A stretch of 15,197 nt of DNA, taken from contig JBDNFW010000024.1 in the NCBI GenBank assembly GCA_041689615.1, forward strand, positions 1 through 15,197, in the 5' to 3' direction. The notes under the pieces were generated by a model. That model ran no database searches. It was not told the DNA's origin and worked only from the letters and a program-made list of their open reading frames with translations. A program made the position numbers and the translations under genes. This document shows positions 7,046 through 13,947 of this stretch, piece after piece (the first letter of the stretch is position 1; the number at the start of each line of letters is the position of its first letter). This stretch comes from UBA7359 sp041689615. Lineage in GTDB: Bacteria > Pseudomonadota > Gammaproteobacteria > Eutrophobiales > Eutrophobiaceae.

Positions 7046-7990
7046 ATGAGCCTATTTACGGAAGTAAGCGGTTACTGGGATAGGATATACGACCATTATA
7101 AGGTACCTATTACCCATGGTAATAAACATTACAAAGGTCCTTGTCCGCTATGCGGAAAAACCGATAAGTTCAGGTTGTTCAATGACTGGATAGCAACGGG
7201 GGGATATATCTGCACCTGTAGCAGTTCCGGTAACGGCATAGTACTTCTGATGCAGCTCAAGAATTTGACATACAAGGAAATACGCCACGAGCTTGTTGAG
7301 CTCCTTGGTCTGAACCAAAAGAATTTAAAACTTAAATCAGTGGAAAATGAGAATATAAAACATATTGAGACTTTTAAGTCGATGCCCAAGCCCGAGAATA
7401 CGGACGTTGAAAAATACCTTGTCTGTAGGGGAATAAATATATTACCGTTCATGTCGGTAAAGTTCAGTGAGGAACAAAAGTTCTATGGGACGACGTCTTA
7501 TCCGGCAATGTACGCGATAGCGACGAACGACAATGGGTCGGTCCTATATTATCATTGCACATATCTACAAGGTGCGGAAAAGATACCGCACAAGGACGCA
7601 AAGAAAATGTTCAAGGTATCCGAAGGGTACGGTGATTCATTGGCCGTAAGGATGTTCCCGCACAAAAACGTCCTTGGCATTGCAGAAGGTATAGAAACCG
7701 CCTTGTCGTGTGCTCAAAGGTACGACGTGCCCGTATGGAGTACGCTGAACAGTACCTATCTTAAAAAGTTCAGGGCGCCCAAGGGAGTAAGCACTCTTTT
7801 GGTGTTTGCCGATAACGATGCCAACGGAACAGGTCTTTCGGCGGCCTTTGATTGCGCAAGGTCCAATATATTACTTCCCAACGATGTTGTGGATTGTATT
7901 ATAATATGGCCGATGCAGCGAGGGGATTTTAACGATATGGATATGAAGGTCATATCCGACGTAACGGTTAAATGGAAGTTAAACAAATAA
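7046..7990 (+). CDS. TOPRIM DNA primase with N-terminal zinc site
   Basis: The 314-aa protein has an N-terminal zinc-binding motif, C33-P-L-C36-G with C56-T-C58, similar to the CHC2/Prim_Zn-ribbon domains of phage primases. The TOPRIM domain follows, with acidic motif EGIET (214-218) and D256-N-D258 in VFADNDANG. These residues bind the metal ions for primer synthesis. The layout matches phage and P4-type primases, in which a zinc domain reads the template and TOPRIM makes RNA primers. No fused DnaB-type helicase is present, so it would need a separate helicase such as the SF1 or SF2 enzymes nearby. The start is an ATG just after the TAG of the previous gene. A C-terminal extension after the TOPRIM core is short. 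Confidence 0.85.
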   Translation: MSLFTEVSGYWDRIYDHYKVPITHGNKHYKGPCPLCGKTDKFRLFNDWIATGGYICTCSSSGNGIVLLMQLKNLTYKEIRHELVELLGLNQKNLKLKSVENENIKHIETFKSMPKPENTDVEKYLVCRGINILPFMSVKFSEEQKFYGTTSYPAMYAIATNDNGSVLYYHCTYLQGAEKIPHKDAKKMFKVSEGYGDSLAVRMFPHKNVLGIAEGIETALSCAQRYDVPVWSTLNSTYLKKFRAPKGVSTLLVFADNDANGTGLSAAFDCARSNILLPNDVVDCIIIWPMQRGDFNDMDMKVISDVTVKWKLNK

Positions 7991-7992
7991 TC

Positions 7993-9663
7993 ATGGAAGA
8001 AAGAAAGCAACAGTATTTTAAGTATTTTGGCTTTAATGCCGATAAGTTTTTGATAATGCCCAATGAAGTGGCAAAACATGCGAAGAGCATACCGGGGTCG
8101 GCCTCGATGTGTGCCAAAATAGACGATGAAGACAGTCAAAAGTATTTTGACGAGGTAGGCTATCATTTGGTTTCACGTAAATGGGCGGAACAGCCCAATA
8201 ACGGTATCATGGAAATGTACGATAACTATATGGCGGGAAATTTAGTGGCAAAGCAGCCTACGAACAATTTACCGCTTATGACGCCCGAACAGGCCTTTGA
8301 CGAAGCGCCCAAGGCACAGACCGGTCCACCGCCTCCACAAGGGGATGCGCCAGCAGGTCCTCCACCGCCACAGGAAGAACCAAAGGAGGAAGTCAAGGAG
8401 GAATATATCCATAGCGACCTTAAAGGCAACCAGCGCGACCCTAATACGGCTACATTGGTTTCCAAATTGGTAGGCTTTAAGAACAAACTCGAGTTCCTTT
8501 ACACAAGGGGCTATGGTTCCGACGAGGACAGTTCCAGCAAGGAGCCATCCAAGATGACGGGCAAGAACGGTGAGGTGTTCACTATTGCTGAACTGGAGGC
8601 CTTCAGTGCCGGTCAGTTCTATGACGCCTACGTGTTCAAGACCAATAAGGGCAAGTTGGACAAAGCGGCCGAGGAAAAGGAAAAGCCCGCGGAAGAGAAT
8701 ACTTCCGTAGATGTCCGCAAGGCCGAGCTCGAAGCCCTTGGTTTCGAGATGGACAAGCATACCTATACGTTCAAGCGCGGTTCCGATAAGGTATCGCATT
8801 CGAAGCTACAGGTCCTTAAAAATTCCGACTGGAAACTTCTATTAGAAGAGTTTAACAAGGAGGACGAAGAGGAAAAGGCTATGATGCTACGTTATGAGGC
8901 ACGTAAGGCCAGCCTTGTGGGTATGGGTTTTGAACATACCAAAGAAGACCAATGGGAGAACAAGGAAATCGATTCCAATATCCATAACGGTGATGTGGTC
9001 ACCATGGACAAAAAGGATTTCGACGGTGTTCTTGAAGCGTTCGAGCTTGGTATAAAAGCCAAGCAGGAAGCGGAGACCAAGGAAAAGACCGAAATTGAAG
9101 AACGTATCAAGAAAAAAGCACAAGATTTAAAGGATGCCGAAGAACTTGATAAGGAAACGGAAAGGGAGCTTATGTTCAAAGTGAAAGAAAAGCTAAAAGC
9201 TACTTCAGAAACCAATAAAAAAGAAATGGAGAAACTGCATGCTTTAAACCTTGAGAAAGTTCCTGAAGAAATCAAAGAGATAGCCAAGGCGAGCGATAAT
9301 ATCATCATTGCCAGTGTTCCTCCCATCGAAAAAGAACCTAAAGAGATCGATGGAATCTATTCTTTTAAATCTGACCCGGACAAAAAAGAGAAAAAAGCCA
9401 AAAAGGTCTCCAAGTCCAAGGTGGTCAAAATAGAGGAAACCGAAAAGCCTGTTGAAAATAAGGAAGCTGTAAAAGATTATAGCGCTAAGGACAGGGGCAT
9501 TATTTCCGGACGCATGGAATTTGCGGACAAGATGGCCGACGTTTTGAGCAGCTATTCCGAGTACGCACATGCGATACATCAGATCAGGAATCTTTTCGAC
9601 GCTGAAATGAGCAATGACGAGATTGTTCATGAAATTAATAACATAATCAATAATCTGGATTAA
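7993..9663 (+). CDS. Large modular charged protein (556 aa), unknown function
   Basis: I choose the ATG at 7993, just after the primase stop and in the same TCATGG context as the starts at 9666 and 12073; ATG 7972 inside the primase is an alternative. After an N-terminal domain (about 1-95) comes a Pro-rich linker with two GPPPPQ copies (111-116 and 122-127). Three degenerate modules follow. Two begin RKAxLxxxGFE at residues 242 and 304, and an earlier related one begins near residue 165 (KLEFLYTRGY). The next part is a long Lys/Glu-rich coiled-coil region (about 355-480). A compact helical tail closes the protein (SGRMEFADKMADVLSSYSEY). I do not recognise it. The design suggests a scaffold or DNA/protein-binding adaptor, perhaps partner to PcfK/PcfJ immediately downstream. 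Confidence 0.75.
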   Translation: MEERKQQYFKYFGFNADKFLIMPNEVAKHAKSIPGSASMCAKIDDEDSQKYFDEVGYHLVSRKWAEQPNNGIMEMYDNYMAGNLVAKQPTNNLPLMTPEQAFDEAPKAQTGPPPPQGDAPAGPPPPQEEPKEEVKEEYIHSDLKGNQRDPNTATLVSKLVGFKNKLEFLYTRGYGSDEDSSSKEPSKMTGKNGEVFTIAELEAFSAGQFYDAYVFKTNKGKLDKAAEEKEKPAEENTSVDVRKAELEALGFEMDKHTYTFKRGSDKVSHSKLQVLKNSDWKLLLEEFNKEDEEEKAMMLRYEARKASLVGMGFEHTKEDQWENKEIDSNIHNGDVVTMDKKDFDGVLEAFELGIKAKQEAETKEKTEIEERIKKKAQDLKDAEELDKETERELMFKVKEKLKATSETNKKEMEKLHALNLEKVPEEIKEIAKASDNIIIASVPPIEKEPKEIDGIYSFKSDPDKKEKKAKKVSKSKVVKIEETEKPVENKEAVKDYSAKDRGIISGRMEFADKMADVLSSYSEYAHAIHQIRNLFDAEMSNDEIVHEINNIINNLD

Positions 9664-9665
9664 TC

Positions 9666-10085
9666 ATGGCAAATAAAGGAACGGACGCGTTTAAACGTAA
9701 AATCAAAAAAGAGCTCGATTTGCGGGCCTTTAAAAATCCTTTGTTCGAGAAGGATTACATAAAAGAGAACAAGAACCTTGACAACTGTATCGACTATATC
9801 ATAGGCGAAGTTCAGTCCAGTGGTTCCAACGGTTTCGAGGATGATGAAATCTATGGTATGGCCGTACACTATTATACGGAGAACGACCTTAAGGTTAAAA
9901 AAAGTAATCTTGAAAAAGTGGTCGTGAACCATACCGTCAAGCTTACGGCCGAGGAAATACAACAGGCTAAAAATGAGGCAAGGGAACAGGTGATCCAGGA
10001 GGAAAAGGAAAAGATGAGGGGCGATAACAAAAAACCCGTCAAGAAAGAAACTGATTCCAAGGACGCAAAAACCCTGTTTGAATGA
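9666..10085 (+). CDS. pcfK: PcfK-like protein
   Basis: This 139-aa protein matches the PcfK-like family, known from conjugative plasmid pCF10 and widespread in Bacteroidota mobile elements. It opens with KGTDAFKRKIKKEL, then has NLDNCIDYIIGEVQSSGSNGF, DDEIYGMAVHYY and VVVNHTVKLTAEE in that order. The C-terminal part is a Lys/Glu-rich helix ending in a short FE tail. The molecular function of PcfK is not established. It usually travels with PcfJ, and here the next gene is PcfJ-like, coupled by an ATGA overlap. No membrane segment is present. It is probably translated together with the large upstream protein, whose stop is three bases before this start codon. Confidence 0.85.
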   Translation: MANKGTDAFKRKIKKELDLRAFKNPLFEKDYIKENKNLDNCIDYIIGEVQSSGSNGFEDDEIYGMAVHYYTENDLKVKKSNLEKVVVNHTVKLTAEEIQQAKNEAREQVIQEEKEKMRGDNKKPVKKETDSKDAKTLFE

Positions 10086-11437
10086 AGGCACGTACTAAAA
10101 ACCAAAAACGGGTCGTAAAAATTCATAACAAAAAGAAACCTATAGGCAAACGTCTTGTCAAATGGGCCACAAAGAATATCTTAACAAAAAGGGGTGTACG
10201 GTCTAAGGCCGGCACCATTAATTGTTTGGAGTGTGGGCACCATTGGAAAAGCGATATGCATAGTGCTTGGCACGATGAGATACTGGATATCGAATGCCCT
10301 TCGTGCAAGTGTACTTTAGAGATAAAAGCGTCCAATAAAACGGTGTTCGATGACGAGGCCTATTTTACACAGATAACCACGGTCAACGAATACCAATTGG
10401 TACGCACGTTTATTATCTATGCTGATTACAAAACCAAGCATAAGGTCAAACATCATATAACCGAATGTTTCAACATTTACATAAGGGAAGATGGCAAACG
10501 TGAAATTATCGGCCCGGTAAAAGGCGGTATGTTTTATTCAACGTCGGGTTGGTCGGGTTTTTGGGAACTTAGGAACCCAAATGCCATAGATAGTAAATAT
10601 TCCGAAGAAGGGGCGATATATCCAATAAGGAAGATACAGGATTGGGCCTTGCAAAAAGGATTTAATGATTATGCTTTAGAGAACGTAAATTATATCGTTC
10701 AGGCATCGTTGAGTACGCTATGTATCTATTCGGAGGCCGAAACAGTTTTGAAGGCCGACTGGTTGAAGCTTTTTGATTACTGTTGCAGGAACATAGAGAA
10801 CGTGAAGAAGTATTGGCCGACCATCAGGATATGTATCCGAAACGGATATAGTCCAATAGATGTCAATTCTTATTTCGATATGCTCGATGCGCTGGAATAT
10901 TTCAATAAAGATTTGAGAAATTCCGTATTGGTCTGCCCTGAGAATTTTACGGAATCACATGACAACTGGATACGTTGGAAGCATAATCGTCAAAGAAGAA
11001 TAAGGGACGAAGAAATACGAAAGAACAAAATCGAAGCCTTGAAAAAGCTTAAGGCCCAACGTGCGGCCTATCCCAGACGAATGAAAAAATTCAAGAACCT
11101 GAAATGGGTCCATGGCGATTTGGTCGTAGTTCCCATGATGAAACTTGACGATGTCCAAAAGGCAGGTAACATATTACACCATTGTATTTATTTGACCGAA
11201 AGGTATTGGACAGATCCGGATAATCTTCTCTTTGCCACATATGAAAGCGGTAGGCTTATCGAAACGACACAATTCAAGATAGCCAAGAATTTTATAAATC
11301 ATTCTTGGGGACTTGATAATAAAGAATCCAGGCACCATAAAACAATTTTGAATATCATCGAAAAGAACAAGCGCGAGATCTATGCTTGCCTAAAACCTAA
11401 GATTAAAAAAAAAGACAAAAATTTAATTGCAAGTTGA
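10082..11437 (+). CDS. pcfJ: PcfJ-like protein
   Basis: The 451-aa product fits the PcfJ family. It has a basic N-terminus, a zinc ribbon C48-L-E-C51 with C72-P-S-C75, and a central region of aromatic strands and helices. The C-terminal block HGDLVVVPMMKLDDVQKAGNILHHCI (H366-H367-C368) is followed by YESGRLIETTQFKI and HSWGLDNKESRHH, the most conserved part of the family. The His/Cys cluster suggests metal binding or catalysis, but no activity is established. The length is near the family norm. The start ATG overlaps the PcfK stop, so the two are a coupled pair. No terminator is visible after the stop. Presence beside phage-type replication genes is less usual than on conjugative elements. 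Confidence 0.85.
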   Translation: MKARTKNQKRVVKIHNKKKPIGKRLVKWATKNILTKRGVRSKAGTINCLECGHHWKSDMHSAWHDEILDIECPSCKCTLEIKASNKTVFDDEAYFTQITTVNEYQLVRTFIIYADYKTKHKVKHHITECFNIYIREDGKREIIGPVKGGMFYSTSGWSGFWELRNPNAIDSKYSEEGAIYPIRKIQDWALQKGFNDYALENVNYIVQASLSTLCIYSEAETVLKADWLKLFDYCCRNIENVKKYWPTIRICIRNGYSPIDVNSYFDMLDALEYFNKDLRNSVLVCPENFTESHDNWIRWKHNRQRRIRDEEIRKNKIEALKKLKAQRAAYPRRMKKFKNLKWVHGDLVVVPMMKLDDVQKAGNILHHCIYLTERYWTDPDNLLFATYESGRLIETTQFKIAKNFINHSWGLDNKESRHHKTILNIIEKNKREIYACLKPKIKKKDKNLIAS

Positions 11438-11468
11438 TTTGCGATTATAGTAATTAATACTATATTTA
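11438..11468 (+). promoter_or_regulatory. Candidate Bacteroidota sigma-A promoter for HU/IHF-SSB unit
   Basis: TTTG (11438-11441) is followed after 19 bases by TATATTTA (11461-11468). The Bacteroidota vegetative consensus is TTTG, 19-21 bases, TAnnTTTG, so only the last base differs. It lies in the AT-rich gap between the PcfJ stop and the ATG at 11489. This would give a 5' leader of roughly 12-15 bases. No Shine-Dalgarno motif is present. It would drive the HU/IHF-like pair and the SSB-like gene up to the terminator at 13070. Confidence 0.55.
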
Positions 11469-11488
11469 CGTGCTTATAACTTACACAA

Positions 11489-11812
11489 ATGATAACAGAA
11501 AAAAAATTGGCACAAGAACTGAACGCCCATTTCAAGAAAGAATTGAATTTGGAGCTTTCAAAGGATATCGTAAAGGTTCTTTTTGAGAACATTCACAAAC
11601 ATGTGTACGAATCCAAAAAAGTAAGGATACACGGTCTTATGACTATTTATATTGATCCTGTTCCTGAAAGGGATTTTTTCAATCCCGCTACACAGCAGAA
11701 AGAAGTTCTACCTGCAAGGTGGAAGATCATTACTAACATAAGTAGAAAACTTTATGAAAAAATCAAGAGTAAACCGTGTTATCTACCCTCTAATAGAGAA
11801 TCCAAAGGATAG
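11489..11812 (+). CDS. HU/IHF-family DNA-bending protein
   Basis: The 107-aa protein has the HU fold pattern: two N-terminal helices (residues 3-38), then a strand VRIHGLMTIYI (45-55). The beta-arm follows with RDFFNPATQQKEVLPARWKI; N65-P66 matches the Asn-Pro at the arm tip whose proline intercalates in DNA. The closing helix is ISRKLYEKIK. HU/IHF proteins bend DNA and assist replication, recombination and packaging. The last 15 or so residues extend beyond the HU core, and their DNA is shared with the start of the next gene (59-base overlap). Stop codon TAG. A candidate promoter lies just upstream. Confidence 0.85.
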   Translation: MITEKKLAQELNAHFKKELNLELSKDIVKVLFENIHKHVYESKKVRIHGLMTIYIDPVPERDFFNPATQQKEVLPARWKIITNISRKLYEKIKSKPCYLPSNRESKG

Positions 11813-12098
11813 GACGCTTAGGGTAAGCGTAGATCATTTGGACAAGCGTTTGAATGACACCGTTTACAATGAGCCCTTGTTCAAGGAACACCTTACGGAG
11901 GTTTCCATAAAGCTGGGCGTACCGATTGAAACCGTTACGTGGGTAATCAAGGGGTACACTAGGAACGTACTGCATTTTTTGCATACCAAGGCAACGACGT
12001 ATACAAGGCTTATCGTTCCCAATTTCATATTTTTCAAATTACATTCATATAAACAAAAAAAATCGTTACATCATGGAAAACGCAATTCCCGTAGTTAG
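11754..12098 (+). CDS. Second HU/IHF-like protein, arm apparently missing
   Basis: The only in-frame ATG upstream of the core is at 11754, which gives a 59-base overlap with the first HU-like gene in another frame. After about 35 basic residues comes a region resembling the HU body: FKEHLTEVSIKLGVPIETVTWVIKGYTRNVLHFL (helix-turn-helix), then TTYTRLIVPNFIFFKL (strands). The NP-containing beta-arm is not evident, so it could be a partner subunit that dimerises without its own arm, or a divergent homologue. The basic tail (KQKKSLHHGKRNSRS) overlaps the next gene by 26 bases and ends in TAG. Pairs of IHF-like subunits beside SSB are reported in crAss-like phages. Homology here is inferred from pattern only. 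Confidence 0.65.
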   Translation: MKKSRVNRVIYPLIENPKDRTLRVSVDHLDKRLNDTVYNEPLFKEHLTEVSIKLGVPIETVTWVIKGYTRNVLHFLHTKATTYTRLIVPNFIFFKLHSYKQKKSLHHGKRNSRS

Positions 12099-13062
12099 TT
12101 CTACAGTAAATCAACAAAAGGAAAAACTTGATTCAGTAACATTGGTACCACCGGGGTTTCATCCCGCGAGGTGTTATAGTGTCGTGGACCTTGGATTTCA
12201 ACATAGTGCGAAGTACAATAAGTGGAGTCAAAAAATAGAGTATGTTTTTGAGATACTCGACCATAGGCAAAAGTTCTATGCGGACGATACCGAAGAGCGT
12301 CCGTCCGTATCGAGTAGGATGCTTACCAATTCAATGGGCAAAACTGCAAGTCTTAGAAAGTTCGTTGCAAATGCCTTTGGAAAGACCTTGAACGACCAAG
12401 AGGCGGAATCGTTCAACATATATAGTTTTGCGGACAAGATTTTTATGATACAGATAGTACATAGTTCGCCCGACAAGGACGGAAAAGTCTATGAGAACAT
12501 AGAGGGCATTGCCCCGCTCAACCCTGCAATGGTAAGTTCGAACGTGGATATGTCTCCCCACAACGATTTGTTGTGCTTTCATATCGGTACGCACGGTTTC
12601 AATAGCAAGAACTTTGCCCTGTTGCCAGGATTCAAAAGACAGAACATAATGAAGTCACAGGAGGCCATGGACCATCAGAAGGCCGGTGGCAAGTTTGCGG
12701 AACGTTCCGATTTCGAGGAACAGGGAGCGTCTACGGCACAAGGTCCTTCAGGTTCAAGACAACCCAACAATGCTCAAGGATCCAATACCAATAACAATCA
12801 GGCTAGCGGTCAGAAACCAGCGGTAATAATGTTGGCAACGGATTATACCTACGAGCAGTACATAGGGTCTAAGTGGACCGACGAGGGCCTTGTAAAACAG
12901 GGATTGGCCAAATGGGCACAGCCACAGACACCGGCACCGGCACCTAGCGGTCCATCGGGCCCTAGTGGTCCCGCCCCACAAGGCAACATGCAGGGCAACC
13001 CTAATCTAAAGGCGTTGCAGGGAGACCTTCCCAACAATGACCTTCAGGGTCTTAATATGTAA
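12073..13062 (+). CDS. Phage-type ssDNA-binding protein (SSB-like)
   Basis: The 329-aa product begins with about 20 loose residues, then LVPPGFHPARCYSVVDLGFQ (24-43). That opening is shared by many phage ssDNA-binding or replication-associated proteins with an OB-like core. The next stretches fit the same family: KIEYVFEIL, SRMLTNSMGKTASLRKFV, FMIQIVHS and DGKVYENIEGIAPL. The second half is low-complexity (Gly, Pro, Asn, Gln, Ser), interrupted by a short module YTYEQYIGSKWTDEGLVKQG seen in various phage proteins. The PSGPSGP linker and a polar tail follow. The end NNDLQGLNM is not a classic acidic SSB tip. It likely coats replicating ssDNA. It is third in the HU/IHF unit and is followed by a terminator. 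Confidence 0.65.
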   Translation: MENAIPVVSSTVNQQKEKLDSVTLVPPGFHPARCYSVVDLGFQHSAKYNKWSQKIEYVFEILDHRQKFYADDTEERPSVSSRMLTNSMGKTASLRKFVANAFGKTLNDQEAESFNIYSFADKIFMIQIVHSSPDKDGKVYENIEGIAPLNPAMVSSNVDMSPHNDLLCFHIGTHGFNSKNFALLPGFKRQNIMKSQEAMDHQKAGGKFAERSDFEEQGASTAQGPSGSRQPNNAQGSNTNNNQASGQKPAVIMLATDYTYEQYIGSKWTDEGLVKQGLAKWAQPQTPAPAPSGPSGPSGPAPQGNMQGNPNLKALQGDLPNNDLQGLNM

Positions 13063-13069
13063 CAATGAT

Positions 13070-13090
13070 AAGCCCTTACGGGGGCTTTTT
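13070..13090 (+). terminator. Intrinsic terminator after SSB-like gene
   Basis: A 6-bp stem, AAGCCC (13070-13075) with GGGCTT (13082-13087), and a 6-base loop lead into a T tract ending at 13090. It begins 8 bases after the SSB-like stop and ends 14 bases before the next ATG. The stem is shorter than the 2602 terminator, so read-through into the downstream genes is likely. I see no separate promoter between this hairpin and the gene at 13105. Confidence 0.7.
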
Positions 13091-13104
13091 CCAACACTTT
13101 CGAT

Positions 13105-13554
13105 ATGTTGCTATTGGTTAAGTTCGATGATAAAGGGGAACTTGTCTTCCAGTCAGAAAAGACGAAGTTCAAGTACCAAAGGTTCAAGGAGTTCCATATG
13201 CGTACGGGAGAGTTTTTTACCCTTTCCTTACAGCAAGTGGAAAAAAAGACCACCGAACAGCAAATAAGGCTTTTCAATGCCTTTGTTATAAAGGTGGCCA
13301 ATACTACGGGGAACGATTTCAGCGTGATATCGAAACAGTTCAAATTTCTGTTGCCCGAAATGGCTACAGGGGAACTTGACCTGTTCCATAATCCTATAGT
13401 GGAAATACCAAGCCTTGATCAATTGAACAATGATCAGTTCAACCAGTTTTTAACGGACTGCGTTAACTGGACCAATAACATAACGGGACTCAATTTCAGT
13501 ATCTATACCGATGAACAGATCGGTACGGTAATCAAACAGGATGCCGACATTTAA
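13105..13554 (+). CDS. Possible NinB-like recombination protein (149 aa)
   Basis: The order of elements resembles NinB of lambdoid phages (about 145 aa): a strand just before a polar turn (FTLSLQQVEKKT), then TEQQIRLFNAFVIKV as the first helix. A KQFKFLLPE stretch follows, then IPSLDQLNNDQFNQFLTDCV matching the NinB 'S..M...EF..LI' helix, ending in an NITGLNFS strand. NinB belongs to a recombination-mediator group that binds ssDNA in phage recombination, which would suit a place between SSB and an SF1 helicase. The match is by layout and a few residues only, so it may simply be an unknown protein. No metal site or membrane segment is visible. Confidence 0.5.
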   Translation: MLLLVKFDDKGELVFQSEKTKFKYQRFKEFHMRTGEFFTLSLQQVEKKTTEQQIRLFNAFVIKVANTTGNDFSVISKQFKFLLPEMATGELDLFHNPIVEIPSLDQLNNDQFNQFLTDCVNWTNNITGLNFSIYTDEQIGTVIKQDADI

Positions 13555-13567
13555 AAATCAAAAAAGT

Positions 13568-13774
13568 ATGAAAACAAAATTTAGGATAGGAAATTATGTT
13601 TATGGGGTTTTTGGAAACTCCATATTGCATCTTTCCATTTTAGAAATAAGAATAGATCATAGCGAAACGGTTACTTACCATTTCAATATCAAAAACGCAG
13701 TGTATGTAGAAAAAAAAGAGTATGAAGTTTTTGCTACAAAAAAAGAACTTGTGGATTTTTTACTGGAAGAATGA
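13568..13774 (+). CDS. Small AT-rich protein, possible SH3-like barrel (68 aa)
   Basis: I choose the ATG at 13568, after the previous stop. An in-frame ATG at 13541 lies inside the upstream gene. The protein looks like a small beta barrel: KFRIGNYVYGVF, LHLSILEIRID, VTYHFNIKNAVYV. It ends with VFATKKELVDFLLEE, an ending common in small Bacteroidota phage proteins of unknown role. Composition is AT-rich (16 G+C in 13561-13620), similar to the genes at 1365 and 6659. It is coupled to the next small ORF by an ATGA overlap. No function can be assigned. Confidence 0.6.
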   Translation: MKTKFRIGNYVYGVFGNSILHLSILEIRIDHSETVTYHFNIKNAVYVEKKEYEVFATKKELVDFLLEE

Positions 13775-13944
13775 ATATATGGCCCATATTTATAGCCCTA
13801 GGTAGACTAGGTGTTATATGGATCAGTAACAGAGCTTACAGGAAGATGTTCTTGACAATGGTAACCTTAGCATTTCTCATGTTCCACTTCCACAACGAAT
13901 TTAAAAAAGAGGATAAAAAAAGCCAATATCCAGATTTTAATTGA
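13771..13944 (+). CDS. Small membrane protein, 57 aa
   Basis: An ATG overlapping the previous stop (ATGA) opens a 57-codon frame ending in TGA, three bases before the SF1 helicase start. Two hydrophobic segments are visible: IWPIFIALGRLGVIWI (about 3-18) and MFLTMVTLAFLMF (about 26-38). They are separated by the basic SNRAYRK and followed by a charged polar tail (NEFKKEDKKSQ). This fits a small inner-membrane protein with one or two helices. Its fit between two coupled junctions supports it being real. The function is unknown; small phage membrane proteins include superinfection-exclusion and holin-like proteins, but nothing here points to one. Confidence 0.6.
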   Translation: MNIWPIFIALGRLGVIWISNRAYRKMFLTMVTLAFLMFHFHNEFKKEDKKSQYPDFN

Positions 13945-13947
13945 ACC

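Noticed and set aside
8226..8799. - strand frames that look membrane-like or Gly-rich
   Set aside because: They mirror the Pro-rich linker and charged modules of the 7993 gene; no neighbours are on the - strand.
9660..10091. 143-codon - strand frame opposite the PcfK-like gene
   Set aside because: The + strand encodes the PcfK family motifs. The antisense product is a Phe/Leu-rich mirror of a Lys/Glu-rich gene and would only look like a membrane protein for that reason.
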